A stretch of 64,000 nt of DNA from Clostridium merdae (lineage in GTDB: Bacteria > Bacillota > Clostridia > Oscillospirales > Acutalibacteraceae), in the NCBI RefSeq assembly GCF_900176635.1, contig NZ_FXLN01000004.1, forward strand, positions 1,136,231 through 1,200,230, written 5' to 3'. The position numbers and the translations under genes are program-made. Positions 18,661 to 26,323 of this stretch are shown one piece after another; position 1 is the stretch's first letter, and every line of letters starts with the position of its first letter. Below the pieces are notes generated by a model. It did no database searches and had not been told where the DNA came from. It saw nothing but the letters and a program-made list of their open reading frames with translations.

Positions 18661-19331
18661 AGGCCCACCTCTTTCGTTCCAAGGTTTTTATCCAAATACT
18701 CTTCTACGGATTTAATTTTGCAGAGCTTTGGTAAACATAAATTTTTGAGCGAGCAAGCATTACATGCTTTTGTAAATTTCCCCTTAGGAACATAACTACG
18801 CTGAACATAGCTATGCATTTCAGCAAACAATGCCCTGACCCGCTCCCTAAGCTCATTTGTGATTTCTACCTTTTGCCGCCGCTTTACTTTCCCATAGAAA
18901 ATGGCTCCGGCATTTATTTCACAGCCAAGCATTTCTTCTAAGCAAATGGCCTGTGCCACAAGCTGAAGAATATCAACATCGCTATCCTTTGGCTCACCGT
19001 GCTTATATTCTACGGGATAAACTGTATACAGCCCCGTTCGCCCATGCAAGGATATTCCCTTAGAGGATTTGCGGAATTCAACAATGTCACATTCCCCACT
19101 AGCACCTAAGCTGCGAGAGAAAATAGGCATTCCTCTTGATATAAACACTTCTTTTCTGCTTTCGGAGGAATAGCTGTCGTGACATGTTGCGTGCAGCAAA
19201 TCGCCCTCAACCGTGCGAAGATTATCTTCCCAAAGCTGTTCAATATGAATCAGCGCCCACTGCCGGCGGCAGAAAGCAAAATGCTGAATGCCCGACAGCA
19301 TTAGAAAATCATCTTCCTCGTAGCTTTTCAT
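18657..19331 (-). CDS. cas4: CRISPR-associated exonuclease Cas4
   Basis: A 224-residue RecB-like nuclease with a 4Fe-4S cluster, which trims prespacers and selects their PAM end. The first cluster Cys is in HFAFCRRQW near residue 20, the other three in CNACSLKNLCLPKLC near the C-terminus. The nuclease motif YPVEYKHGEPK carries the E-x-K pair. GEYSSE-like acidic residues precede it. The start has GATGGA upstream. It overlaps cas7 and cas1 by 4 bp each. Confidence 0.95.
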   Translation of the reverse strand: MKSYEEDDFLMLSGIQHFAFCRRQWALIHIEQLWEDNLRTVEGDLLHATCHDSYSSESRKEVFISRGMPIFSRSLGASGECDIVEFRKSSKGISLHGRTGLYTVYPVEYKHGEPKDSDVDILQLVAQAICLEEMLGCEINAGAIFYGKVKRRQKVEITNELRERVRALFAEMHSYVQRSYVPKGKFTKACNACSLKNLCLPKLCKIKSVEEYLDKNLGTKEVGL

Positions 19332-20182
19332 ATTCCATCTATGATTTCGGCCTCAAGACCCTCCAGCGGCAGAAGCGTGATTTCATAATCCTCTGCACTT
19401 TGGGGAGACGTAACCCCCTCTTTGAGTGTAACTTGCACGGTGTTATGCACCTTAGCCGAGGAATACTGGCCAATTTTATTGTTATGCTGCCACCAGAATA
19501 GGCGAACGACCTCCATACTTCCGTCCGGCCTTGCGGAAGAAGTGTCGTTAATAAATAGGGTACGCAGGCATTCTTTAATGGCCTCCGCATCTTCCTGAGT
19601 AAATCCAGTTTTCTCTGCAAGCTGAACGTTAATGGCACCTTTGATTTGATAGAGCCCGAATTCCACCATATGCTTTGAGCCCATCGTATCTGAGCTTTTC
19701 TTTCCATCTTCCGTTGGCTCACTGTTTACGCTCTTTGTAATCTGCATGCTATTAATATCTACAGGAGAAACACTGACTGCCTGATGAATCGATACCGGAC
19801 CGCGAACCCCAACCGAAACACCGTCCTTCTCCTTGCCCTTTTTATAGGCAAACACTTGTCCAAACGCCCTAACGTCGAACCATTTACTGCATGCCTGCGC
19901 GGCGTAGTCATCCTTTGAGGTATATGTAGTAATTGTTTGGCTGGCACGTTCACTTAAGCTGCCAAAGCTGTCGTCCCGGCGTTCGTCTGACTGGACAAAA
20001 ATCGCTTTTCCCATATCTTGTAGGCGGTTGCGTATTTTGCGCTTGATGCAAACATCCGAAATCTCACCATGACCGGTATACGTGGTACGGGGGCGGTTTC
20101 CATTCAAAGGGTCACCATTGGGGTTTGCATTTGTTACAGAAATAAGCGCTACGAAATCAATTTTGTTTTCAAGCATGTTCAT
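19328..20182 (-). CDS. cas7c: Cascade backbone protein Cas7c (Csd2)
   Basis: A 284-residue Cas7, the RAMP protein that polymerises along the crRNA. The start LENKIDFVALISVTNANPNG, then DPLNGNRPR, is typical of Csd2. I place the start at the ATG at 20182, which has AAGGAGGC 8 bp upstream, and not at 20215. The cas8c stop codon overlaps this start by a few bases. Confidence 0.95.
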   Translation of the reverse strand: MNMLENKIDFVALISVTNANPNGDPLNGNRPRTTYTGHGEISDVCIKRKIRNRLQDMGKAIFVQSDERRDDSFGSLSERASQTITTYTSKDDYAAQACSKWFDVRAFGQVFAYKKGKEKDGVSVGVRGPVSIHQAVSVSPVDINSMQITKSVNSEPTEDGKKSSDTMGSKHMVEFGLYQIKGAINVQLAEKTGFTQEDAEAIKECLRTLFINDTSSARPDGSMEVVRLFWWQHNNKIGQYSSAKVHNTVQVTLKEGVTSPQSAEDYEITLLPLEGLEAEIIDGI

Positions 20183-20183
20183 T

Positions 20184-20573
20184 TTATTTTGCCTCCTTAT
20201 TATCGCTGTTCTCATTTAATTTATATTTTCTAAATTCTGCCCGTTGCAGATAGTAACCAATTAAATACAATTCATTAAGAGGCCGATTGAGCTGTTCCGT
20301 TCCGGATTCTGAAAGCTTCTCCGTAATATTTTCAATTAAGCCTTTATAAAAATGCTTGGAGCCGGGTGTCATGCGCTGAAAATAGGGATTGAGCTTTTCC
20401 TCAAGGATCTGCCAGGTGCTCATCGGGTGGTTCACATACGCGCTTTGCAAACGGATTGCATTGGTTTCTCGTGTTTCTTCCCTTGAAAACGTACTGTGCT
20501 CCGCTTGTTCCAGCACAGCAAGCAGGCGGCCAAATAAATAGCTTCGGTCTGTATTTTCATAATCAATTGCCAT
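20184..20573 (-). CDS. cas11c: Cascade small subunit Cas11c, internal start within cas8c
   Basis: A 129-residue in-frame product covering residues 493-621 of Cas8c. The ATG at 20573 is preceded by AAGGAG with 8-bp spacing, as good a ribosome site as any in the operon and unexpected in the middle of a gene. Published work on type I-C systems showed that Cas11 is made from an internal start in cas8c. The product begins MAIDYENTDRSYLFGRLLAV and is mostly helical, as Cas11 should be. Expression here is inferred from the site. Confidence 0.8.
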   Translation of the reverse strand: MAIDYENTDRSYLFGRLLAVLEQAEHSTFSREETRETNAIRLQSAYVNHPMSTWQILEEKLNPYFQRMTPGSKHFYKGLIENITEKLSESGTEQLNRPLNELYLIGYYLQRAEFRKYKLNENSDNKEAK

Positions 20574-22049
20574 GTAACTCACTCCTTCGTATTTATCATG
20601 ATGATATTTTGCAACCAGCGCACAGGCTGTGGAAAGAAGTCTCTCTCGGTTACCGATTGAATAGGCCAGTGGTGTGGATGCACGGCGAACTGCTGCGTGC
20701 ATAATATCTCTCGGCAGCGGCTGCCGGTCTACCATGCAATGTAAAATTCGCTGCGACTGTTCTTTCATCACCTCATCGCTCGTTTCTATAAAATTACCCT
20801 GCTCTGTACCAAACGCACACCGCACAATTAATCTGCTTGGCGGAGTCCTCACCTCAATATAGGGTTTTTTCTCGTTCGTAAATCGAGTAAAGTACCAACG
20901 GCAAGTGCTGTACCAAGCGGCAAGCCTGTCGTAATAATCGGAACCCTTCAGCTCGTTGTAATAGGTTATGGAAAGCCGCCCGGTCGTTGCGGCATCCAGC
21001 GCGATTACTACAATATCATCGTTATTGTCGAGTAAATTCCGGTAGCCCTGCAAGGTTTGGATGAGACGCTTTTTATACTCCTCTTCGGTATACGAGCGAG
21101 GAGCATCATCATCCACGAGACCGAATGGGTCTTCAAGTTGCATTACTTCTTTCCCATTTGGGTTCCAGCAAATATAGGTTCGTTTGTTCTGCATGCCCGC
21201 CGTTACACCCTGGCGAGCGGCTAACCAGGTTAATGCACTATGTGCTTTTTGCGTCGCCTCATACCCAACAGCACAAGCTTCACCAGAAGTAGTAAAGCGC
21301 CCGCGAAAGGTATAATTGGTTTTATCGTTGGAAGAAATGAGCTTCGCACCATAGTTTGCGGCCACTATTCCCTTGGGGTGATTCACAGATATAACATCGA
21401 TTTCCCCCGTTACAAAGCAAATGTCCTTTTCTCCTGACTGATAGGATGCGTAATATTTGATATAGCTTTGAAACAGCGATTCATCCTCCCACACAGCGTC
21501 TGGCTGAGTACCAAGCACTCGAAATCGTACCAGTGCTTTTTCATAAACACTACCGTTTATTTTTTTATTGAGCAGTTCTCCATTTTCCGCTTCCAGAAGC
21601 GTAGATTTGATTAAATCTTGGGTCATCTGCCGCTTTGCAGTATAGGCATAAACTGCCTGCACCTTGGGGTGCGTAAAGGGCGAATCGACCCAATCCTTGA
21701 GTGCGGAAAGGTATTTCTCAAATTTTTCTTCCGCTTTCTTTTTCTCCTTTTGAGATGATATATATCCCCCAAAATCCCCTGCAACATAGGGGAGCATATC
21801 GCACAAAGCGTAAGGTGCCACACCGCTTGAACGTGAGGCCGAGCTTTCCGTTACCGGAATGATTGTTTTTGCATCCTCTTTGGGAATGGAATAAACACCA
21901 CGAAACTCACCATTCAGATCAATCCATATCTCGATTTGTGCGTTCGCCGTCATATGGGCTACCAGAGAAAGCGGTGCACCCTGTGTTGGCTTGCCAGCCA
22001 TTTCTTTGTTTGATTCATAGGTCTTGTAGAGCGTATTCATCCATGCCAT
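20184..22049 (-). CDS. cas8c: Cascade large subunit Cas8c (Csd1)
   Basis: A 621-residue Cas8c, the subunit that recognises the PAM and recruits Cas3. Recognisable stretches are LPYVAGDFGGYIS, FVTGEIDVISVNHPKGIV with the following GAKLISSND, and WLAARQGV. The C-terminal quarter doubles as Cas11c through an internal start. The ATG at 22049 directly follows the cas5c stop. Confidence 0.95.
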   Translation of the reverse strand: MAWMNTLYKTYESNKEMAGKPTQGAPLSLVAHMTANAQIEIWIDLNGEFRGVYSIPKEDAKTIIPVTESSASRSSGVAPYALCDMLPYVAGDFGGYISSQKEKKKAEEKFEKYLSALKDWVDSPFTHPKVQAVYAYTAKRQMTQDLIKSTLLEAENGELLNKKINGSVYEKALVRFRVLGTQPDAVWEDESLFQSYIKYYASYQSGEKDICFVTGEIDVISVNHPKGIVAANYGAKLISSNDKTNYTFRGRFTTSGEACAVGYEATQKAHSALTWLAARQGVTAGMQNKRTYICWNPNGKEVMQLEDPFGLVDDDAPRSYTEEEYKKRLIQTLQGYRNLLDNNDDIVVIALDAATTGRLSITYYNELKGSDYYDRLAAWYSTCRWYFTRFTNEKKPYIEVRTPPSRLIVRCAFGTEQGNFIETSDEVMKEQSQRILHCMVDRQPLPRDIMHAAVRRASTPLAYSIGNRERLLSTACALVAKYHHDKYEGVSYMAIDYENTDRSYLFGRLLAVLEQAEHSTFSREETRETNAIRLQSAYVNHPMSTWQILEEKLNPYFQRMTPGSKHFYKGLIENITEKLSESGTEQLNRPLNELYLIGYYLQRAEFRKYKLNENSDNKEAK

Positions 22050-22784
22050 TTAAACCACCTCAGATTCTATTGGAGTGAAGTTCCGTTCTTCCATTCCAAA
22101 GGGCTTCATTGCCATCTCTCGAACAGGGCGATGGTGAGGACATTCCTGTGGGGTAAGAAAATCAATCACACCATTCTTCATAACCGGGCGCCATAATCGC
22201 ACCGTAAGCATCCCTTTGGTTTGCTCGGAGTACGCTTCGTCTGCATAGGTGATTCCATGGTACATCAGGCCAAAGTCAAGCTGCGGTGTGCTGTCGTAAA
22301 AAGAGGCACCCTCACCAAAAACACAAGGCACTACATACGCTTGGCACTCCCTTGTTCCCATAAAAACATCGCGCCTACCGCCACGCTCAATCATTCTCTT
22401 TGCGATGTTGTGGTGCTTGTTTTCGTTGCGATCCCCTTCCAGCTCCGGCCTGTTTTCGTTCCATATAAAATGTGCTCTTACCTGGTACCGGCAATCCTTT
22501 AGGTACGTGTAATATGATAAATCGTTAGCGGTTTCGTTGGGGCCATGCTGGTACTTAATTGGCCGGATTCCCTTTGTCTCTGTTTGAATTTGGTTCATAA
22601 CCCGCACCGAATCGATTACCCAAATCAACGTGGGCTTCCAAAAAACGCTGTGCAGTATCCCTTTCAGTGCCTCATAGGTTGGCACCTGGTACGTGAATTT
22701 TTCGCCTCCCACGCGAGTAATTGGGTCTGAAAACAGAGCGTAATCTCCAAAGACTTCGAACTCCACACTATTTTTATGCTGCAC
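22050..22784 (-). CDS. cas5c: Cas5c (Cas5d), pre-crRNA processing endonuclease
   Basis: A 244-residue Cas5 of the I-C type, which replaces Cas6 and cuts the repeat RNA. The N-terminal RAMP strand SVEFEVFGDYALFSDPITRV and the GEKFTYQVPTYEALKGIL motif are characteristic. The start is a GTG at 22784 with GAGGGA upstream. It lies 13 bp after cas3. Confidence 0.94.
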   Translation of the reverse strand: MQHKNSVEFEVFGDYALFSDPITRVGGEKFTYQVPTYEALKGILHSVFWKPTLIWVIDSVRVMNQIQTETKGIRPIKYQHGPNETANDLSYYTYLKDCRYQVRAHFIWNENRPELEGDRNENKHHNIAKRMIERGGRRDVFMGTRECQAYVVPCVFGEGASFYDSTPQLDFGLMYHGITYADEAYSEQTKGMLTVRLWRPVMKNGVIDFLTPQECPHHRPVREMAMKPFGMEERNFTPIESEVV

Positions 22785-22797
22785 CCAAATTCCCTCC

Positions 22798-25209
22798 TCA
22801 AAAAATAAAGTTCTCTATGACAAGACCTATTTTGCTATGGTAGCATTGCTCGTTTAGAGCTGTAAAACGCTTATCTTGAGTATACGAGAGCATACCGTAC
22901 TCTCTCAGCTTTTCATTCTGATAGTGAAAGATTTGGATGGTATAGGGCTTTGCTTTCTCAATGCAACGTTTTAAAAAGGCACCGCTGTAAGCAGATTTTT
23001 GAGAAAACAGGTCTGCAATCAGCTCTTTCGCTTCGTCGTTATAGGGCACGATAACGTCAATCGTGTTTTCATCAAACACTTTAAACAAGCTCCCTGCGGT
23101 TAAAAATGCCTGATTCATAAAATACTTGCCCTTATATTCCGGTCGCTGGGTATGGCGCTCATTTGCCGCAAGCAGGTCAAACAGATTCTCCGTTGAGCCA
23201 TCCTCCAGCTTCTGTGGGAATCCAAACTTCCCCTTAATATCCGCATCGTTAAATAGGAACTGATAATACTCGGAAATGCTTTTCTCACTGAGCAAATCTT
23301 GTTCAAAGTGTTCTGGGTTTTCTTTAAATTGTTGCAATACCTGCATAGAGCAGCGCTGCGCTGTCGCAATTTCTTGCAGCATTTGCAGCTTTTCCGCATC
23401 TAGTTTTAAATTAACAATATAAACAGAGCGTATTCCTCCAAAATCATTATTGCGGTTACAGCGCCCTGCTGCCTGCGCAATATTATCAATTCCCGCCGCA
23501 ACACGGATGACGCTTTCAAACGAAAAGTCTACTCCGGCCTCTACCAGCTGAGTGGATACACAGACTATCTTTTCTCGATTTTTCAACGCGGCATTAATTT
23601 TTTTCAGGGTATCAGTTCGGTGCGCCATACACATGGCTGTGGAAAGATGAAACACTGTGCAATCTTCCAAGCGATTGCACAGCTCTGTATACAGCTTAAA
23701 TGCACTTTCCTTGGTATTACAAATCAGCAATAAAGAATTTACCTGGGCAAATACCTCTGCTGAAAAATCGGCTAGCTCCTCCACCGCCATCCCATAGGGA
23801 GATGTTTTATCTATTATTTCAGTGCGCTTAAATACACCAAAAAGCTCTTTTTGGTGCGGCACAATTTCGCTTGGGCTTGTATAAAGCAGTGGAAAATCCG
23901 TTTCATCAAAGCAAGGGGTGGTTGCAGAAGATAATACTACGGTTGCACCGCAATCGTATACCAAAAAATTAAGTGCCATGGTAAACAGATTCATTGCTCT
24001 TTTGGGCAATGACTGCACCTCATCTATCACAATTACCGATTCCAATAATGCGCCCATTCGGCGTACTGCCGTTGTCTTGTTCGAAAAAAGGGTATTCAAA
24101 AACTGTACCAGCGTTGTAATCACAATGGGAGAGTCCCAAGTCTCTGTTAATAGCTGGTACTGGTTTAATTCATCCAAATTATCAAATACATTCACCACAT
24201 TGGAGTGGTGCTCCGTTAGGCTGGCTTTGTCTTTTATGTAATCTCGAATCACGGCACTATTCTGCTCTAAAACACTTAATAGAGGAATCACAAACAGAAT
24301 TCGTTTTTTGCCAAATTGTTTTGCATGGTGAAGTGTATAGCGCAGGGAGGATAATGTTTTTCCAGCTCCCGTTGGCAAAGTTAAGCGGTAGATTCCACCA
24401 CCTTGCTGCGTAGCAAAACCGCGGCACTGATCTGAGAAACTACTTCTTGCCATATTAATCGGTGTTTGAGAGTCGTGCTGTAAGAGTTTATCTTCAAAAT
24501 ATGCGATTTGTTCCGCCCAAAATTCACTGGTTCCACTGCGGTAATCCAGTCGCGTTCCCGTCATAAACTCCGCTGTATCTCTGCGGTCTCCGTCAATCAC
24601 AGCCGACAAAAGCATGCGAGCGGCTAACCCCATAGAAAAGCAAACCTGCGTTCTTTTTTTATTAAAACGAGTTCGAATCTGTTCAAACAAAGCGGTAACT
24701 TCCTGCTGTGCCAATAAAAAGTAGCGATCAATTTCTTCTGCTGATACACATTCTAGCAAAAAGGCATTTACCGCTTCTTCATACCCAATCTCATTCGGGT
24801 CTTTTTCTAAGCGGTGCTCAAATCCACTGGTGTTTTGCAATGTTACGCAGTCAAACTGGCCATGGTGAGCGCCCATGGCATAGACCAGCAGCTCGCAGGT
24901 AACTGTACCCATTCCCTGTGGCTTACCTACATGGTATTTTTGCATCAAATAAATGCACCCACAAAAGGTGTGATTCACACTGCCGCGTACTACATCTTCC
25001 CCTGCTGCCGCCTTTGCTAGGTACTGCTGGTATTTAGCGGTACACTTACCCATATCGTGCAAAAGGCCAGCCAGATAGGCTGTGTAAAAAAGCCCCATTC
25101 CCTTCAGATTTTCGGCAGCATAATTTGCCACATGGAAGGAATGCTCTGCTATGGTCTGCTCTACTTTTACACCATCAATTTCTGTAATATGAGCCAAATA
25201 AGTTTCCAT
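22798..25209 (-). CDS. cas3: CRISPR-associated helicase-nuclease Cas3
   Basis: An 803-residue fusion of an N-terminal HD nuclease and a superfamily-2 helicase, which unwinds and degrades target DNA. HD residues: H23 or H26, H51-D52 (LLHDMGK) and H115-H116 (GAHHGQFD). Helicase: Walker A GAGKT at 281-285, Walker B as DEVQ at 396-399, motif III SSATT and motif VI AAGRCNRNN. The ATG at 25209 has GGAAGGGG upstream. First gene of the cas operon. Confidence 0.96.
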   Translation of the reverse strand: METYLAHITEIDGVKVEQTIAEHSFHVANYAAENLKGMGLFYTAYLAGLLHDMGKCTAKYQQYLAKAAAGEDVVRGSVNHTFCGCIYLMQKYHVGKPQGMGTVTCELLVYAMGAHHGQFDCVTLQNTSGFEHRLEKDPNEIGYEEAVNAFLLECVSAEEIDRYFLLAQQEVTALFEQIRTRFNKKRTQVCFSMGLAARMLLSAVIDGDRRDTAEFMTGTRLDYRSGTSEFWAEQIAYFEDKLLQHDSQTPINMARSSFSDQCRGFATQQGGGIYRLTLPTGAGKTLSSLRYTLHHAKQFGKKRILFVIPLLSVLEQNSAVIRDYIKDKASLTEHHSNVVNVFDNLDELNQYQLLTETWDSPIVITTLVQFLNTLFSNKTTAVRRMGALLESVIVIDEVQSLPKRAMNLFTMALNFLVYDCGATVVLSSATTPCFDETDFPLLYTSPSEIVPHQKELFGVFKRTEIIDKTSPYGMAVEELADFSAEVFAQVNSLLLICNTKESAFKLYTELCNRLEDCTVFHLSTAMCMAHRTDTLKKINAALKNREKIVCVSTQLVEAGVDFSFESVIRVAAGIDNIAQAAGRCNRNNDFGGIRSVYIVNLKLDAEKLQMLQEIATAQRCSMQVLQQFKENPEHFEQDLLSEKSISEYYQFLFNDADIKGKFGFPQKLEDGSTENLFDLLAANERHTQRPEYKGKYFMNQAFLTAGSLFKVFDENTIDVIVPYNDEAKELIADLFSQKSAYSGAFLKRCIEKAKPYTIQIFHYQNEKLREYGMLSYTQDKRFTALNEQCYHSKIGLVIENFIF

Positions 25210-25268
25210 AAACCCCTTCCTTTCTTTGCAGAATGATTGTTTTATTCTTTAAATGAAGTATTATCCAA

Positions 25269-25290
25269 TGACACAAATATTTATGTGACA
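25269..25290. promoter_or_regulatory. Imperfect palindrome in the cas operon leader
   Basis: A 22-bp imperfect palindrome with half-sites TGACACA and TGTGACA, between the putative cas promoter and cas3. It is placed like a repressor operator. No regulator gene is adjacent. Confidence 0.35.
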
Positions 25291-25313
25291 CGATATACCA
25301 TAATATTACATAT

Positions 25314-25342
25314 ATTTTACCTGCTATTAAACAATAAATCAA
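25314..25342 (-). promoter_or_regulatory. Candidate cas operon promoter
   Basis: On the minus strand TTGATT, a 17-bp spacer and TAAAAT, about 105 bp before cas3. Confidence 0.5.
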
Positions 25343-25462
25343 CCAAATATTCAAAAAAATATTTCAAATTTATGAGTATATTACATAATAAATTAGGAGG
25401 CGATTTTTATAATATAGTTATGCATTTTAATCTCCTCCAAAACCTGTGTTGCACAGCATAAG

Positions 25463-25497
25463 AAAACCCGCATGGTTTTCGTAGCCATGCGGGTTTT
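25463..25497. terminator. Terminator between the cas operon and the ABC exporter operon
   Basis: AAAACCCGCATGG pairs with CCATGCGGGTTTT around a 9-nt loop. On the minus strand it follows the ABC ATPase gene by about 65 bp and so ends that operon. Confidence 0.75.
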
Positions 25498-25561
25498 GTT
25501 ATAGAGCTAAAAAGCTTATATTGCTTTTAGCGATATTAATTTTATTCCAATTTTAAAGAGG

Positions 25562-26320
25562 CTATATATCGAAATCACGCATCTTTAAACGAATTTGATT
25601 GATTCTATTCTCCATATTGTGTCCATCATATTTCCCCAAAGAAAGCATTGACTCCAGCTTTCCGTCCTTCATAAATAGAACTCGTTCGGCTCGGGATGCC
25701 ATCCTTGCGTCGTGAGTTACTAACAGAATTGCGGTGCCCTCTTTATTGATGGCCGAAAATAGCCCCATAATTTCATCCGAAGATTTCGAATTCAGCGCAC
25801 CGGTCGGCTCATCCGCAAATAAAATCTGTGGTTCATTCATTAACGCGCGGCAAATTCCTGCACGCTGAAGCTGACCACCGGAGACCTCTGTAATATCTCT
25901 GTCTTCCAGCCCAGATATACCCGTTTCTTGCATCAGCGCTTTTGCTTTCTTGAGAATTGGCTTTGCTTTCCCTCTCTGCTCTTGCAAGCTGGAAAGAATA
26001 ATATTATCCAAAACATTTAAGTTTTTTAGCATAGTTGGCTGCTGGAACACAAAGCCCATTTGTGTTCTGCGTATATCAGCGAGCTCATCTTCGCTTTGCT
26101 TTGAGAGCTCTTGACTATCAAAGGTAATTGTACCACCGTTAATGGTATCGGTCCCACTCAATGCGAACAGCAATGTCGATTTTCCACAGCCTGACGGTCC
26201 CATCACCGCAATAAATTCTCCAGCAAAAATATCAATATCCACATGATTTAAGGCGTTGGCTGTTTTCTTCCCTTTACCGTATGTTTTCACAATGCCTTTG
26301 CCGCTGATTATTTTCTTCAT
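25562..26320 (-). CDS. ABC transporter ATP-binding protein (MacB/LolD type)
   Basis: A 252-residue ATPase. Walker A GPSGCGKST near residue 40, Q-loop FVFQQPTMLKNL, signature VSGGQLQRAG, Walker B ILFADEPTGAL and H-loop LVTHDARMASRA are all intact. This subfamily pairs with FtsX-like permeases in mechanotransmission or peptide and antibiotic resistance, and the permease gene is 3 bp upstream. AAGGAG precedes the ATG. Confidence 0.92.
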   Translation of the reverse strand: MKKIISGKGIVKTYGKGKKTANALNHVDIDIFAGEFIAVMGPSGCGKSTLLFALSGTDTINGGTITFDSQELSKQSEDELADIRRTQMGFVFQQPTMLKNLNVLDNIILSSLQEQRGKAKPILKKAKALMQETGISGLEDRDITEVSGGQLQRAGICRALMNEPQILFADEPTGALNSKSSDEIMGLFSAINKEGTAILLVTHDARMASRAERVLFMKDGKLESMLSLGKYDGHNMENRINQIRLKMRDFDI

Positions 26321-26323
26321 AAG

